A DNA stretch of 64,000 nt from Dickeya undicola (GCF_000784735.1 NZ_JSYG01000022.1:1-64000); one strand, 5' to 3'. Numbered from the stretch's first letter, positions 1 through 11,475 are shown. Numbers and translations: made by a program. The notes: generated from the sequence alone by a model not told the origin.

Positions 1-19
1 AGTCCCGTCCGCACCGCCA
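1..19 (+). tRNA. tRNA-Asp, 3' fragment cut by the window edge
   Basis: The first 19 bases are identical to the last 19 bases of the complete tRNA-Asp gene at 5521-5597, including the acceptor strand and an encoded CCA. A hairpin terminator follows at once. In E. coli the equivalent gene (aspU) is the last gene of the rrnH rRNA operon and lies upstream of yafD. An rRNA operon just left of the window is therefore likely, but that is inference. Confidence 0.85.
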
Positions 20-28
20 ACATATAAA

Positions 29-56
29 AGCCCTGAGCATAAGCTCGGGGCTTTTT
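29..56 (+). terminator. Rho-independent terminator after tRNA-Asp
   Basis: A 10-bp stem (29-38 with 43-52, one G-T pair) with an ATAA loop runs directly into a run of five T. It would end the stable-RNA transcript that ends with the tRNA-Asp. Confidence 0.8.
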
Positions 57-259
57 GCTATTATCTCCGAATATCATCCCTGGTTGGGTCAGGCGATCAT
101 TTGTGCCATGTAATCGATTTTTTTAAAGTCATCATCTGCCTCATTACATGCTATTCCACCCTGATAGCGAAATTTTCATCTGACGAGTTATAGCCATTGA
201 AACTCGAAGATAAAAATCCTATAACAACTAACAGTTCATTAGTGATAAGCAGGAGCAAT

Positions 260-1051
260 GTGCGTAAGAAAACCTATGCCATGAGGTACGTTGCCGGACA
301 GCCTGTTGAACGTATCTTTCCGCCTGCAACCATGCATTATTTAAAACAGCAGCCGGTATCTTCGGGCCCTCTAGTGCCGACGGAGGATCGCTTGCGGGTG
401 ATGGTGTGGAATATTTTCAAACAGCAGCGTACAAATTGGCTCTCGGTTTTGAAAGGTTTTAGCGATAATACCCAATTGATGCTGTTGCAGGAGGCACAAT
501 CAAGTCCTGAACTGATTCGTTTTGCTACTACGCACTATCTTTCTGCCGAACAAGTACCCGCTTTCGTTCTTCCCTCCCATCCTTCTGGGGTGATGACACT
601 ATCCTCCGCACAGCCTATGTATTGTTTTCCGTTGCGAGAAAGAGAGCCGTTGATTCGGCTGGCTAAATCAGCATTGATCACTGTGTATTCGCTGAGCGAT
701 GCACGTTTATTGATGGTGGTGAATATTCATGCTGTCAATTTCAGTCTTGGGGTCGAGGCTTATACAAAGCAACTGGAAACTATTGGTGAACAGTTGATGC
801 GCCATAAAGGACCTGTAGTAATGGCGGGTGATTTTAATGCCTGGAGCCAGCCCAGAGTGAGTGCGCTTTATCGGTTTGCCCATCGAATGGGGCTTGGCGA
901 GGTGAGTTTTTCTGACGATCAACGGCGTCGTGCATTTGGTCGTCCGTTGGATTTCGTCTTTTATCGCGAACTGGGAGTGGCAAATTCGTCGGTGTTGGTG
1001 ACCGATGCATCCGACCATAACCCCTTACTGGTAGAATTCGATGTTTCCTGA
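260..1051 (+). CDS. yafD: YafD, endonuclease/exonuclease/phosphatase family protein
   Basis: 263-residue protein closely matching E. coli YafD. Family features are visible: VWNIFKQQ and LLQEAQ near the N-terminus, MAGDFNAWS in the middle (the GDFN motif of metal-dependent EEP phosphoesterases) and [10 protein letters not shown] at the C-terminus. The substrate is unknown. The open frame runs back to an ATG at 197, but the family N-terminus (E. coli [13 protein letters not shown]) aligns from a GTG at 260, with AGGAG at 251-255 only four bases upstream, so the GTG was chosen. In E. coli dkgB and yafC lie between the tRNA-Asp and yafD; neither is here. Confidence 0.85.
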   Translation: MRKKTYAMRYVAGQPVERIFPPATMHYLKQQPVSSGPLVPTEDRLRVMVWNIFKQQRTNWLSVLKGFSDNTQLMLLQEAQSSPELIRFATTHYLSAEQVPAFVLPSHPSGVMTLSSAQPMYCFPLREREPLIRLAKSALITVYSLSDARLLMVVNIHAVNFSLGVEAYTKQLETIGEQLMRHKGPVVMAGDFNAWSQPRVSALYRFAHRMGLGEVSFSDDQRRRAFGRPLDFVFYRELGVANSSVLVTDASDHNPLLVEFDVS

Positions 1052-1070
1052 ATCCTGCGGCTTCAATAAA

Positions 1071-1096
1071 AAAACCGCCATAAATGGCGGTTTTTT
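1071..1096. terminator. Bidirectional terminator between yafD and mltD
   Basis: A perfect stem ACCGCCA/TGGCGGT (1074-1080 with 1085-1091) is flanked by A-rich sequence on the left and six T on the right. It can end both the rightward yafD and the leftward mltD transcripts, which converge here. Confidence 0.8.
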
Positions 1097-1107
1097 ACTT
1101 AGCGGTA

Positions 1108-2508
1108 TCAGGAGTCTGGTGATTGCTTGTCAGTGACATAAAGTGTCAACCTATCGCCTGGCTGGAGGTTGGCATCTTTGATGACCGTATTCCAGCGCAT
1201 GACATCAGCAATGTTAACGCCATGGCGTTTGGCAATGCTTGCCAGCGAATCCCCTTTACGAACCTGATAAACAATCGAGTTCGACTTATTGTTGCTTGCT
1301 ACGACACCGGCCGTCACTGGCACCGTTGCTTTGGCAACCTGCAATGTCTGGCCCACCTTCAGAGTGCTGCCCTTGAGGCGATTCCAGTTTTGCAGATCCT
1401 GTGTACGGACATTCATTCGCTTGGCGATGCTTGATAATGTATCACCAGCGCGAACTTTGTACCCTACAGAGCGAGTCGTGACTGCCGGTTGAGCGGTTTT
1501 AGCCGGTTGGATAGCGGCAATGTCACCGTCTGCTAGCGAGTCTTTCAATTGTCCCACATGAGACTTGGGCACCATAATGTAATGCGGCCCGTTTGGCGCA
1601 GTGACATCACGTGTGTAACCCGAGTTGTAGCTCTTCAGCTTGGTGACAGATAATCCCGCCAGTTCAGCTGCTTGCGTCAACTCCATCTGCTGACCCAAAT
1701 CTACTCGCGCCAACGCACGATTTTCATTGGGTTTGGGCAGTTCAACTCCATATTTTTTGCTGTGCTTGAGAATATCGCTCAGCGCCAACATCTTGGGCAC
1801 ATAGGTTGACGTTTCATACGGCAACGCCAGCGCCCAGTAATTAGTTGGACGGCCTTTCGCTTTATTCGCTTTCACCGCTTGCATGATTCGCCCTTCACCT
1901 GCGTTGTAAGCAGCTACGGTTAGTAACCAATCGCCGTCAAACATGCGGTTCAGGCGCTGCATCATATCCAATGCAGCGGTCGTGGATGCGACAACATCAC
2001 GACGCCCATCATACCATTGAGTATGTTTCAACCCATAATTACGCCCGGTGCCAGGAACGATCTGCCAAAGCCCTACGGCGTTGGATGATGATTTGGCATT
2101 TGGGTTAAAAGCGCTCTCCACTATGGGTAGCAGTACCAGTTCCATCGGCATCTTACGTTCTTTAATCTGCCCGACTATCCAGTACATGTACGGCTCTGCC
2201 CGTAATGTTACATCGTGGAGATAGCTCTTATTTTTTAAGTAACGCTGTTTTTGCTCGCGGATCCGGGTATTTTCCGGAACCTCCATCTTCAGCTCGTCGC
2301 CAATGAAGTTCCACAGATCTTGTTGCGCGATGCTGTCATCATCTAGCCACCGCGCACCGGTCTCTCGACCATCTGTGTACTTTCCTGCTTCACTTTGACC
2401 TGCCGAAGACAGACTCTGTGCATGCTGTCTGGGTTGGGAGGTGTCATTAGGTGGCACCTGGCAACCGGTTAGCACGACTGAGGCGATAAAGATCGCTTTA
2501 GTCTTCAT
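1108..2508 (-). CDS. mltD: Membrane-bound lytic murein transglycosylase D
   Basis: 466-residue lipoprotein that cleaves peptidoglycan glycan strands to 1,6-anhydro products. A lipoprotein signal ends at LTGC (Cys16). The SLT lysozyme-like domain follows, with catalytic Glu131 in the motif ESAFNPNA and the AVGLWQIVPGTG segment after it. Two LysM peptidoglycan-binding repeats lie at about 350-391 and 414-458. E. coli MltD is 452 residues with the same order. It should be anchored in the inner leaflet of the outer membrane. It converges on yafD, and gloB lies just upstream on the same strand's far side. Confidence 0.95.
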   Translation of the reverse strand: MKTKAIFIASVVLTGCQVPPNDTSQPRQHAQSLSSAGQSEAGKYTDGRETGARWLDDDSIAQQDLWNFIGDELKMEVPENTRIREQKQRYLKNKSYLHDVTLRAEPYMYWIVGQIKERKMPMELVLLPIVESAFNPNAKSSSNAVGLWQIVPGTGRNYGLKHTQWYDGRRDVVASTTAALDMMQRLNRMFDGDWLLTVAAYNAGEGRIMQAVKANKAKGRPTNYWALALPYETSTYVPKMLALSDILKHSKKYGVELPKPNENRALARVDLGQQMELTQAAELAGLSVTKLKSYNSGYTRDVTAPNGPHYIMVPKSHVGQLKDSLADGDIAAIQPAKTAQPAVTTRSVGYKVRAGDTLSSIAKRMNVRTQDLQNWNRLKGSTLKVGQTLQVAKATVPVTAGVVASNNKSNSIVYQVRKGDSLASIAKRHGVNIADVMRWNTVIKDANLQPGDRLTLYVTDKQSPDS

Positions 2509-2578
2509 ATCTGTGTCAATAGTTGCTTAAAAGACAAACAATGATACTTTGATTGGCAATTCAGTACAACAAAAACCG

Positions 2579-3334
2579 TCAGAATCGGTCTTTCATGGCG
2601 CGTAAGTGCGCAAAAATCTGCCAATCACCCTTGTGGTCCGTATTAATGGACAATTTTCTTTGCAAATCAATGTCATGGTAACGTAAAAAAATATTTATTC
2701 TTCGTTCCAGCCCCAATAAAGAAGGGATGGATGATTCTCCTTTTTCACGTAATCGCCTGATTTTAAGTAGATAATCATGGATATCTGCATCTTCTGGCCA
2801 AACGTGGTGTGCAAACTCCAGATTGGATAATGTGTACTCGTGTGCACAACATACTTGGGTTTCATCGGGTAAATCAGCCAACTTGATCAACGATTCGAAC
2901 ATTTGTTGTGCTGTACCTTCGAAAATGCGACCGCACCCAGCAGAAAATAATGTATCGCCACAGAATAGATATGGATGGCTATGATACGCGATATGCCCTG
3001 CAGTGTGCCCAGGCACGAAAAAAATAGAAAATTCCGAGCCAGCCACAGTAATGACATCGCCTTCCTGTACTGTATGTGTCACACCATGCTGTTTGGTTTC
3101 CTGCGGGCCGTAAATTTGTATCCCAGGGTAGTGTTCCATCAGTTGTCGAACGCCGCCAGTGTGATCATTGTGGTGATGGGTCAACAGAATGGCGGCTGGG
3201 AAGAGTTGGTGATTATCCAACGTCTGTAACACAGGGGCGGCTTCGCCCGGGTCCACAATCACGCATTGTTTTTCATCGTTGGCCAGTAGCCAGATGTAGT
3301 TGTCTTTGAAGGCCGGTACACTGATAAGATTCAT
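2579..3334 (-). CDS. gloB: Hydroxyacylglutathione hydrolase (glyoxalase II)
   Basis: 251 residues, the same length as E. coli GloB. It hydrolyses S-lactoylglutathione to lactate and glutathione in the second step of methylglyoxal detoxification. The binuclear metal site of the metallo-beta-lactamase fold is visible: [10 protein letters not shown] (His53, His55, Asp57, His58), His110 in FVPGH, bridging Asp127 in CGDT and His165 in CAHEYT. A GAGG Shine-Dalgarno site precedes the ATG. It is divergent from yafS with about 46 bp between the starts. Confidence 0.95.
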   Translation of the reverse strand: MNLISVPAFKDNYIWLLANDEKQCVIVDPGEAAPVLQTLDNHQLFPAAILLTHHHNDHTGGVRQLMEHYPGIQIYGPQETKQHGVTHTVQEGDVITVAGSEFSIFFVPGHTAGHIAYHSHPYLFCGDTLFSAGCGRIFEGTAQQMFESLIKLADLPDETQVCCAHEYTLSNLEFAHHVWPEDADIHDYLLKIRRLREKGESSIPSLLGLERRINIFLRYHDIDLQRKLSINTDHKGDWQIFAHLRAMKDRF

Positions 3335-3380
3335 GCTGCATCCTCATTTTTTGCGATTAGCCTGCGGAAGATACTAAAAC

Positions 3381-4103
3381 ATGAAGCCAGCACAAACATC
3401 CCAGAAGATCGTAGCGCCTGAAAGTTGGGAGGCGATTCCCTGGGGAGAGTACTATCTTCATACACTCAATACGGCGCTAGCCCCCTGGTGGAGTCGAATA
3501 TTTGGATTTCATCTGCTGAAAATCGGGCGGTTGAGTACGGCGATTGACAGCCAAACGTGTACGATTCCACATCAGGTCAACGTCAGTCGGGAACCGCAGA
3601 CGGCACATGTTATGGCTGATCCTTATCAGCTTCCGTTTGTCGAGAAATCGGTAGATGCCTGCCTGCTGACCCACGTTCTGGCTTATTCCGCTGATCCTCA
3701 TCGGGTTGTACGTGAGGTGGACCGAATCTTGATTAATGATGGCTGGGTCATCATCAGTGGGTTCAATCCGGTGAGCCTGATTGGGCTGGGGCGTTTGGTG
3801 CCTGGTATGCGTCGACGCCAGCCGTATTGCAGCCGGATGTTTAGCCAGATGCGAGTAATGGATTGGCTGAGCTTGCTGAATTACGAGATTGTGCATCATA
3901 ACAGTTTGCAGGTGCTTCCCTGGCGCCAACCAGGCCAGGGCAAGTGGAACAATACGCTGCCGCTGCTGGGATGTCTGAACCTGATTATCGCGCGCAAACG
4001 CACGATTCCGCTGACGATGACGCCGTCCAAGACCCTGCTGAGGAAATCACCGTTGAATCGCCCGGTAGGGGCGACGAAAAGCTATCGTTATCGGCCCGAT
4101 TGA
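3381..4103 (+). CDS. yafS: YafS, SAM-dependent methyltransferase-like protein
   Basis: 240 residues, equal in length to E. coli YafS. It has a class I methyltransferase-like core: ADPYQLPFVEKSVDACLLTH matches the post-I/motif II region, and DRILINDGWVIISGFNP resembles motif III. The N-terminal glycine-rich SAM loop is weak, so activity is not certain, and no substrate is known. It ends 32 bp before the convergent rnhA stop. Confidence 0.85.
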   Translation: MKPAQTSQKIVAPESWEAIPWGEYYLHTLNTALAPWWSRIFGFHLLKIGRLSTAIDSQTCTIPHQVNVSREPQTAHVMADPYQLPFVEKSVDACLLTHVLAYSADPHRVVREVDRILINDGWVIISGFNPVSLIGLGRLVPGMRRRQPYCSRMFSQMRVMDWLSLLNYEIVHHNSLQVLPWRQPGQGKWNNTLPLLGCLNLIIARKRTIPLTMTPSKTLLRKSPLNRPVGATKSYRYRPD

Positions 4104-4135
4104 TCACCCGCAGGGGCGGGGTAGTTACGGTGGGG

Positions 4136-4600
4136 CTACTCCGGCTGATAGCCTGTGTCATCCAGGGTGGGGGCGCTGGCAGCCTGACGGGCCAGTTCAT
4201 CACAGCGTTCGTTTTCCGGGTGACCAGCATGGCCTTTCACCCATTGCCAGTGCAAGGTATGGCGCTGAATAGCCTGATCCAGCCGTTGCCATAGGTCGAC
4301 GTTTTTCACCGGTTTTTTCTCCGCAGTTTTCCAGCCACGCTTTTTCCAGTTATGGATCCAACTGGTAATGCCCTGGCGGACGTACTGGCTGTCGGTGGTG
4401 ATGGTCACCTCACAGGGTGTGGTCAGGGTTTCCAGCGCAGCGATTGCTGCCATCAATTCCATCCGGTTATTGGTGGTGAGCCGGTAGCCTGCGCTGAGGG
4501 GTTTTTCGTGTTGCTTGTAACGCAGCAGCGCCCCGTACCCGCCAGGGCCGGGATTGCCGAGACAGGATCCGTCGGTGAAAATCTCTACCTGTTTTAGCAT
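4136..4600 (-). CDS. rnhA: Ribonuclease HI
   Basis: 154 residues; degrades the RNA strand of RNA-DNA hybrids. The DEDD active site is visible: Asp10 in [12 protein letters not shown], Glu in NNRMELMAA, Asp in TDSQYV and the late Asp in NERCDELAR. The basic WKKRGWKT handle region is present. The frame is open back to 4702, but E. coli RNase HI starts [12 protein letters not shown], which is the ATG at 4598-4600. It is divergent from dnaQ with 55 bp between the starts, as in E. coli, where the two promoters overlap. Confidence 0.95.
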   Translation of the reverse strand: MLKQVEIFTDGSCLGNPGPGGYGALLRYKQHEKPLSAGYRLTTNNRMELMAAIAALETLTTPCEVTITTDSQYVRQGITSWIHNWKKRGWKTAEKKPVKNVDLWQRLDQAIQRHTLHWQWVKGHAGHPENERCDELARQAASAPTLDDTGYQPE

Positions 4601-4655
4601 CTCTGGTAGACTCTTATTCATGGTCAAAAGTATAAGTCTGACATAAACGAAACTG

Positions 4656-5390
4656 ATGAGCACTGTAATTACACGACAAATCGTTCTTGATACTGAAACC
4701 ACCGGTATGAATAAACTGGGGGTTCACTATGAAGGGCACAAGATTATTGAGATCGGTGCGGTCGAGGTGGTGAACCGTCGTTTGACCGGACGTCACTTCC
4801 ATGTCTACCTCAAACCGGACCGGCTGGTGGACCCGGAAGCCTATAACGTTCATGGCATCAGTGATGAATTTCTGGCGGATAAGCCGACTTATGGCGATGT
4901 CGTTGATGATTTTCTCGATTTCATCCGCGGCGCTGAACTGGTGATCCATAACGCGACGTTCGATATCGGCTTTATGGACTATGAATTTCGCTTACTGAAG
5001 CGCGATATCCCGAAAACCGAGACGTTCTGCACCATCACTGACAGCCTGCTGATGGCGCGCCGGTTATTTCCCGGCAAGCGCAATAACCTGGATGCGTTGT
5101 GCGATCGTTACCAGATAGATAACAGCAAGCGTACGCTGCACGGCGCGTTACTCGATGCTGAAATTCTGGCCGAAGTTTATCTGGCGATGACTGGCGGTCA
5201 AACGTCGTTGGCTTTTTCGATGGAGGGTGATACCCAGCAGCAGGCGGCGCAAGCGGAAACCATCCAGCGGATTTCTCGCCCCGCGTCGGCTCTGGCGGTC
5301 TTGTATGCCAGTGACGAAGAGCTGGTGGCACATGAGCAACGTCTGGATTTGATTATGAAAAAAGGCGGCAGTTGCCTGTGGCGTAACTGA
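4656..5390 (+). CDS. dnaQ: DNA polymerase III epsilon subunit (3'-5' proofreading exonuclease)
   Basis: 244 residues (E. coli 243). The exonuclease residues are all present: Asp12 and Glu14 in LDTETTG, Asp103 in NATFDIGF, and His162 and Asp167 in LHGALLDAE. The beta-clamp-binding motif QTSLAF lies at 182-187. The C-terminal segment to [10 protein letters not shown] matches the part that binds the polymerase alpha subunit. It is divergent from rnhA and is followed by a tRNA-Asp gene, the E. coli dnaQ-aspV arrangement. Confidence 0.96.
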   Translation: MSTVITRQIVLDTETTGMNKLGVHYEGHKIIEIGAVEVVNRRLTGRHFHVYLKPDRLVDPEAYNVHGISDEFLADKPTYGDVVDDFLDFIRGAELVIHNATFDIGFMDYEFRLLKRDIPKTETFCTITDSLLMARRLFPGKRNNLDALCDRYQIDNSKRTLHGALLDAEILAEVYLAMTGGQTSLAFSMEGDTQQQAAQAETIQRISRPASALAVLYASDEELVAHEQRLDLIMKKGGSCLWRN

Positions 5391-5520
5391 GTTTATGGCT
5401 GTTGATCATAAAGGCGATGCTGCGCTGAAAATGTAAGCAAACAGAAGCAGTTAGTGATAAAAAGCATTGACGCAACCGATGGCTCCCCGTAGTATTCACC
5501 TCGCTCACTGAGCACAGCGC

Positions 5521-5597
5521 GGTGCGGTAGTTCAGTCGGTTAGAATACCGGCCTGTCACGCCGGGGGTCGCGGGTTCGAGTCCCGTCCGCACCGCCA
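5521..5597 (+). tRNA. aspV: tRNA-Asp (anticodon GTC)
   Basis: A complete 77-base cloverleaf with an encoded CCA end. The acceptor arms GGTGCGG/CCGCACC pair, anticodon GTC is at 5555-5557 and the T-arm contains GGTTCGAGTCC. Apart from a compensated acceptor-stem change it matches E. coli tRNA-Asp. It sits immediately downstream of dnaQ. Confidence 0.97.
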
Positions 5598-5605
5598 ATC
5601 ATTCT

Positions 5606-5638
5606 GAAGCCCTGAATCATTTGATTCAGGGCTTCTTC
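5606..5638. terminator. Terminator after tRNA-Asp, shared with nrdF
   Basis: A perfect 14-bp stem (5606-5619 with 5622-5635) with a two-base loop is followed by a T-rich stretch. It lies between the convergent tRNA-Asp and nrdF and could serve both. Confidence 0.8.
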
Positions 5639-5649
5639 GTTTCTGTGCC

Positions 5650-6651
<1,002 letters not shown>

Positions 6652-8799
6652 TTAGAGCGAGCAGGACACACAGCCCTGAATCTCGGTGCCTTCCAGCGCT
6701 TTTTGGCGTACGCGAATGTAGTACAGGGTCTTGATGCCTTTTTTCCAGGCGTAGATCTGCGCTTTGTTAATATCGCGAGTCGTTGCGGTATCGGGGAAAA
6801 ATAGCGTCAGCGACAGCCCCTGATCGACGTGTCGGGTTGCCACAGCATAGGTGTCGATGATTTTCTCAGGGCCGATTTCATAGGCATCCTGATAAAAGTG
6901 CTGGTTGTCGTTAGTCATGTACGGTGCCGGGTAGTAGACCCGTCCCAGCTTGCCTTCCTTACGGATTTCGATGCGTGACACAATCGGGTGGATGCTTGCC
7001 GTGGCGTGATTGATATAGGAAATCGAGCCGGTAGGTGGCACCGCCTGTAGATTTTGATTGTAGAGCCCGTGGCGCATTATCTGTGCTTTCAGCGCCAGCC
7101 AGTCTTCCCGTGAGGGAAGTGTAATTCCGGCGCAAGCGAACAGGTCACGCACACGTGTCGTGGCCGGTTGCCACTCCTGCGACAGATAGCGATCAAAATA
7201 CGCGCCGCTGGCGTACTGTGAATCGGCGAAACCAGTGAAGGTTTGGTTATGCTCTTGTGCCAGCAGGCTGGAGGAGCGCAAGGCGTGATACGTCACGGCA
7301 TAAAAATAGATGTTGGTAAAATCCAGCGCTTCTTCAGAACCGTAAAATAGCCCTTCACGTGCCAGATAGCCGTGCAGGTTCATCTGCCCCAGCCCGATAG
7401 CGTGAGACTCAGTATTGCCGTTAGCGATCGACGGCACCGCGCCGATATGGCTCATGTTGGACACGGCTGTCAGCGCCCGTACCGCCATTTCCACTGAATG
7501 GGCCAGGTTGCCACCATCCATCACCCGCGCAATATTGAGCGACCCGAGATTACAGGAAATGTCCTTCCCGACCTGTCGATAATTCAAATCTTCCTGATAC
7601 TCGCTGGCGCGGCTGACTTGTAGAATCTCCGAACATAGGTTGCTCATGGTGATGCGCCCGGCCACCGGGTTGTGGCGGTTCACGGTATCTTCGAACATCA
7701 GGTAGGGATAGCCGGATTCAAACTGGATCTCGGCCAGCGTTTGAAAGAGCTGCCGGGCGTTGATGGTCCACTTACGAATCCCTGGATGGCTGACCAGTTC
7801 GTCGTACTTTTCGCTGACGCTGATTTCCGACAGCGGCATGTCATACACCCGCTCAACGTCATAAGGTGAGAACAGGTGCATGTCCTGGTTAGCGCGGGCC
7901 AGTTGCAAGGTAATATCCGGAATAACCACCCCCAGCGACAGGGTTTTGATGCGAATCTTTTCGTCGGCGTTCTCCCGGCGAGTATCAAGAAAACGCAGGA
8001 TATCCGGATGATGGGCGTGCAGATAAACCGCGCCGGCACCTTGCCGGGCACCGAGCTGATTGGCGTAGGAAAAGGCGTCCTCCAGCATTTTCATGATGGG
8101 GATGATGCCGGATGATTGGTTTTCGATGCGCTTTATCGGCGCGCCGGTTTCACGGATGTTAGTCAGCATAAAGGCTACACCGCCGCCGCGTTTGGAGAGT
8201 TGTAACGCGGAATTGACCGCCCGGCCGATGGACTCCATGTTGTCTTCAATACGCAGCAGAAAGCAGGACACCAGCTCGCCGCGCTGCTGTTTGCCGCCAT
8301 TGAGGAAGGTCGGCGTAGCAGGCTGGAAACGACCACTCATCATTTCATCCAGCAGGTGTTGCGCCAGTTGGGCGTCGCCCTGCGCCAACGTCAGCGCGAC
8401 CATGCAGACCCGATCGTCATAGTTTTCCAGATACTGGCTACCGTCGAAGGTCTTCAGCGCATAGCTGGTGTAAAACTTGAAGGCACCCAGGAAGCTTTGG
8501 AACTGGTGTTGATGTTCGGCCGCGCGCTGGAACAGGGTAGCGATAAAATCAGGCTGGTAGCGCGTCAACACCTGGGGTTCGTAATACCCTTCCTGTTGCA
8601 ACCAGCGCAGTTTCTCTTCCAGAGATGGGAAGCGGCGGGTGCATGGCAGTACGTGATCGCGAAAATAGGCCTGAATCGCCTGCTGATCCTGTTCAAACTG
8701 AATGCAGCCATCGGCGTCATAGAGGTTCAGCATGGCGTTGAGCGCATGGTAATCCAGCTGGCTGGAGGGCGCTTCGGTCAGGAATTCTGTTGTAGCCAA
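6652..8799 (-). CDS. nrdE: Class Ib ribonucleoside-diphosphate reductase, alpha subunit NrdE
   Basis: 715 residues (E. coli 714). It reduces ribonucleoside diphosphates to deoxy forms. An N-terminal NrdE domain is followed by the ten-stranded barrel with [15 protein letters not shown] (radical-site cysteine region) and [21 protein letters not shown]. The C-terminal CVSC pair is the shuttle that accepts electrons from NrdH. It overlaps the end of nrdI by 22 bases, which suggests translational coupling. Confidence 0.96.
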   Translation of the reverse strand: MATTEFLTEAPSSQLDYHALNAMLNLYDADGCIQFEQDQQAIQAYFRDHVLPCTRRFPSLEEKLRWLQQEGYYEPQVLTRYQPDFIATLFQRAAEHQHQFQSFLGAFKFYTSYALKTFDGSQYLENYDDRVCMVALTLAQGDAQLAQHLLDEMMSGRFQPATPTFLNGGKQQRGELVSCFLLRIEDNMESIGRAVNSALQLSKRGGGVAFMLTNIRETGAPIKRIENQSSGIIPIMKMLEDAFSYANQLGARQGAGAVYLHAHHPDILRFLDTRRENADEKIRIKTLSLGVVIPDITLQLARANQDMHLFSPYDVERVYDMPLSEISVSEKYDELVSHPGIRKWTINARQLFQTLAEIQFESGYPYLMFEDTVNRHNPVAGRITMSNLCSEILQVSRASEYQEDLNYRQVGKDISCNLGSLNIARVMDGGNLAHSVEMAVRALTAVSNMSHIGAVPSIANGNTESHAIGLGQMNLHGYLAREGLFYGSEEALDFTNIYFYAVTYHALRSSSLLAQEHNQTFTGFADSQYASGAYFDRYLSQEWQPATTRVRDLFACAGITLPSREDWLALKAQIMRHGLYNQNLQAVPPTGSISYINHATASIHPIVSRIEIRKEGKLGRVYYPAPYMTNDNQHFYQDAYEIGPEKIIDTYAVATRHVDQGLSLTLFFPDTATTRDINKAQIYAWKKGIKTLYYIRVRQKALEGTEIQGCVSCSL

Positions 8800-9185
8800 A
8801 ATTGAGTCACTCCTCTGCGTACGTTGTCTACATCTTCCAGGGTGCCAGACAGCTCAAAGCGGTACAGGCAAGGAACCTGACATTTGGTCGCAATAATGTC
8901 ACCGGCGATAGCGTAGGCGCTGCCAAAGTTACGGTTCCCGGCGGCGATGACGCCGCGCAGTAAGGCACGGCGTGATGATTGATTTAGAAAGTGGATGACC
9001 TGGCGGGGCACGGCGCCTTGTGTACTGCCGCCGCCGTAGCTGGGCACCACCAGAATGTAGGGGCTGGCGATATCCGGCATTGGCGCATCGGCCAACAGTG
9101 GTATTCGGATGGTCGGCAACCCCAGACGGCAGACGAATCGATGCGTGTTTTCCGACTGGCTGGAGAAATAGATGATCGGATTCAT
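8778..9185 (-). CDS. nrdI: NrdI flavodoxin-like protein of class Ib ribonucleotide reductase
   Basis: 135 residues (E. coli 136). NrdI is an FMN protein that supplies the oxidant used to build the Mn(III)2-tyrosyl radical in NrdF. FMN-binding segments are visible: [12 protein letters not shown] near the start, [16 protein letters not shown] and [11 protein letters not shown]. The frame is open to 9323, but family homology begins at the ATG pair 9183-9188. The inner ATG is preferred because GAGA lies eight bases upstream. The start lies just after the nrdH stop. Confidence 0.92.
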   Translation of the reverse strand: MNPIIYFSSQSENTHRFVCRLGLPTIRIPLLADAPMPDIASPYILVVPSYGGGSTQGAVPRQVIHFLNQSSRRALLRGVIAAGNRNFGSAYAIAGDIIATKCQVPCLYRFELSGTLEDVDNVRRGVTQFWLQQNS

Positions 9186-9195
9186 CATCGTTGTC

Positions 9196-9438
9196 TCAGG
9201 CGGTGACGGCGCGCAACGAGCGGAGTTTATCGGGGCGGAAACCACACCAGTGTACTTCGTCGGTTTCCACCACTGGCACCTGACGGTAGCCGAGCGCCAG
9301 TACATGTTCCCGCGCTTGCTCATCGCTGGAGATATCGATCTTGCGATAGGTCACGCCATAGTTATCCAGCGTGCGGCAGGTGGCGTCGCATTGGGGGCAG
9401 TCTGTCTTGCTATAAACACTAATAATCATGATTCGCAT
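9196..9438 (-). CDS. nrdH: NrdH redoxin, electron donor to NrdEF
   Basis: 80 residues; a glutaredoxin-like protein with thioredoxin-like reactivity. The CPQC redox motif lies at the N-terminal end of helix 1, and the family signature W-GFRPD is present near the C-terminus. It is the first gene of nrdHIEF. Two starts are possible: the ATG at 9438 (AAGG very close upstream) and the ATG at 9429, which better matches the E. coli N-terminal length. The outer one is given. Confidence 0.9.
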   Translation of the reverse strand: MRIMIISVYSKTDCPQCDATCRTLDNYGVTYRKIDISSDEQAREHVLALGYRQVPVVETDEVHWCGFRPDKLRSLRAVTA

Positions 9439-9558
9439 TTGCCTTTATGGTCAAAAATGAGAGATCCTGAGCGCTCTTTGGGGGAGCCAGTTTTCACTGC
9501 ATAGTTCAATCCATGGAGCAATGGATACGGGTGAGCGGTGCTCCCTGTGCTGCAATGA

Positions 9559-9605
9559 ATACTAGATATTGTGTTTTGAAATATCAACCACACAATATAT
9601 GGATG
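9559..9605 (-). promoter_or_regulatory. nrdHIEF promoter with paired NrdR boxes
   Basis: On the minus strand TTGATA (complement of 9582-9587) and TAGTAT (complement of 9559-9564) are separated by 17 bp, a good sigma-70 promoter. Two 16-base NrdR-box-like sequences lie at 9559-9574 and 9590-9605. Both contain the ACACAATAT core in one orientation or the other, and they start 31 bp apart, about three helical turns. The first overlaps the -10. Cooperative NrdR binding here would repress the operon. No clear Fur box was seen. Confidence 0.75.
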
Positions 9606-9679
9606 TTTGGGCGAATTAAACCGAGGGAAGGAATCGAACAGCGGAGGAAACCTGAGGGCGAGCACCCTCAGGTGAATGG

Positions 9680-10474
9680 TCAAACGGTCGCGATGTTTCT
9701 GCCGTAATAGATTTCCTGCATCTCGCGATACAGTAAATCGGTAATACGTTTGCGCTCTTCCAGACTCAGTTCTTGCGGACTGACGTTAAACAGGTAGTGC
9801 TTCAGGTCGAAATCCTTCAGCAGCATTTTGGTGTGAAAAATGTTTTCCTGGTAAACGTTTACGTCCATCAGGTGATAGAGCGATTTCATGTCGTCGGACA
9901 TGAAGTTTTGAATCGAATTGATTTTGTGGTCGATAAAATGCTTAACACCGTTGATATCGCGGGTAAAACCGCGCACACGGTAATCTATGGTCACAATGTC
10001 CGATTCCAGCTGATGAATCAGATAGTTGAGTGCTTTGAGCGGTGAAATAACACCACAGGTAGACACTTCGATGTCAGCCCGGAAAGTGCACAAGCCGCCA
10101 CCAGGGTGGCTTTCTGGATAGGTGTGCACGCAGATATGGCTTTTGTCGAGATGCGCAACAACGGAGTTCGGCAGCGGGCCAGGATGTTCGGAGGTATCCA
10201 CGTCGCGTGGGTCCATCGGTTCCTCGCTGACCAGAATGGTGACGCTGGCACCCTGCGGTTCATAATCCTGACGGGCAATATTTAAAATATTCGCGCCAAT
10301 GATGGAACAGGTTTCACTCAGGATTTCTGTCAGACGGTTCGCATTGTACTGCTCATCAATGTACGCGATATAGCCATCGCGGTCGGCAGGCGTTTTGGCG
10401 TAACAGATATCGTAGATACAAAAACTCAGGCTCTTGGTCAGATTGTTAAAGCCATGTAGTTTCAGCTTTTGCAA
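9680..10474 (-). CDS. speD: S-adenosylmethionine decarboxylase proenzyme
   Basis: 264 residues, same length as E. coli SpeD. It makes decarboxylated SAM, the aminopropyl donor for spermidine. The proenzyme cuts itself between Lys111 and Ser112 (motif [12 protein letters not shown]), turning Ser112 into the pyruvoyl cofactor. The surrounding [19 protein letters not shown] region is conserved. It lies 29 bp downstream of speE on the same strand, the usual speED operon. Confidence 0.97.
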   Translation of the reverse strand: MQKLKLHGFNNLTKSLSFCIYDICYAKTPADRDGYIAYIDEQYNANRLTEILSETCSIIGANILNIARQDYEPQGASVTILVSEEPMDPRDVDTSEHPGPLPNSVVAHLDKSHICVHTYPESHPGGGLCTFRADIEVSTCGVISPLKALNYLIHQLESDIVTIDYRVRGFTRDINGVKHFIDHKINSIQNFMSDDMKSLYHLMDVNVYQENIFHTKMLLKDFDLKHYLFNVSPQELSLEERKRITDLLYREMQEIYYGRNIATV

Positions 10475-10503
10475 TTTAATTCACCCCCTTATGGATGCCG
10501 TGG

Positions 10504-11367
10504 TCAGCGAGCGGCTGACAGGGCATTCAGTAAATATTGCGGCAGGGCAAAACTGCCGGTATGAATGGCCGGATTGTAATAACGGCATTCGATTCCTGCG
10601 GCGTCGAACCGCTGCTGCAGGTGATTTTGTTCGATAGCACGTAATGCCGGGTTATTGCTGGCCCAGGCAAAGGTCATGATTCCGCCGTAGTAAGTTGGAA
10701 TGGCGGTCTGATAAAAACTGACGTCGCTGAAATAGCGGCTGAGTTTCTGATGGCTGTTGACCGCTTCATCCTGCTGCAGGAAGCAGACCCCGTTCTGCGC
10801 TACAAAGATCCCCCCGTCGTTCAGGCAACGTGCGCATCCCTGATAAAAATCCGAGGTAAACAGACTTTCACCGGGGCCAATAGGATCGGTGCAGTCGGAA
10901 ATGATGATATCGAATTTTTCCTGACAGACATTGACGAAGTTAACGCCATCATCAATCACCAGACGAAAGCGCGGGTCATCGTAAGCGCCAGCACTATGGT
11001 TGGGCAGATACTGACGGCAGAACGCCACTACACCAGCATCGATTTCCACCATGGTGATCTGTTCCAGATTACGGTGGCGACAGACTTCGCGCAGCATACC
11101 GCCGTCACCGCCGCCGATAATCAGCACGCGTTTTGCGTTACCGTGGGCTAACAGCGGAACGTGGGTCATCATTTCGTGGTAGATGAACTCGTCACGTTCG
11201 GTGGTTTGCACTACGCCATCCAACGCCATAACCCGGCCCAGCGCAGCGTTTTCGAAGATGATCAGATCCTGATGGTCGGTTTTTTCATGATAGAGCACTT
11301 GGTCTATTGAAAAATACTGACCAAAATTGGCATGTAGGGTTTCATGCCAAGTTTCTTTCCGGGACAT
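10504..11367 (-). CDS. speE: Spermidine synthase
   Basis: 287 residues (E. coli 288). It transfers an aminopropyl group from decarboxylated SAM to putrescine. Motifs visible include the putrescine/dcSAM region [13 protein letters not shown], the nucleotide-binding loop [22 protein letters not shown] and the catalytic-site [20 protein letters not shown] precedes the ATG. It is the first gene of the speED pair, with yacC upstream on the same strand. Confidence 0.97.
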   Translation of the reverse strand: MSRKETWHETLHANFGQYFSIDQVLYHEKTDHQDLIIFENAALGRVMALDGVVQTTERDEFIYHEMMTHVPLLAHGNAKRVLIIGGGDGGMLREVCRHRNLEQITMVEIDAGVVAFCRQYLPNHSAGAYDDPRFRLVIDDGVNFVNVCQEKFDIIISDCTDPIGPGESLFTSDFYQGCARCLNDGGIFVAQNGVCFLQQDEAVNSHQKLSRYFSDVSFYQTAIPTYYGGIMTFAWASNNPALRAIEQNHLQQRFDAAGIECRYYNPAIHTGSFALPQYLLNALSAAR

Positions 11368-11475
11368 GTTAGGGCTTCCTCCGCGATAACAGCCATGAAA
11401 ATTGGCGCGCTATGATAGCTAACTCTCATGGTGCTTGCACGGTCAAATTTCATGCAATGCGGAGGATTTTACGCT

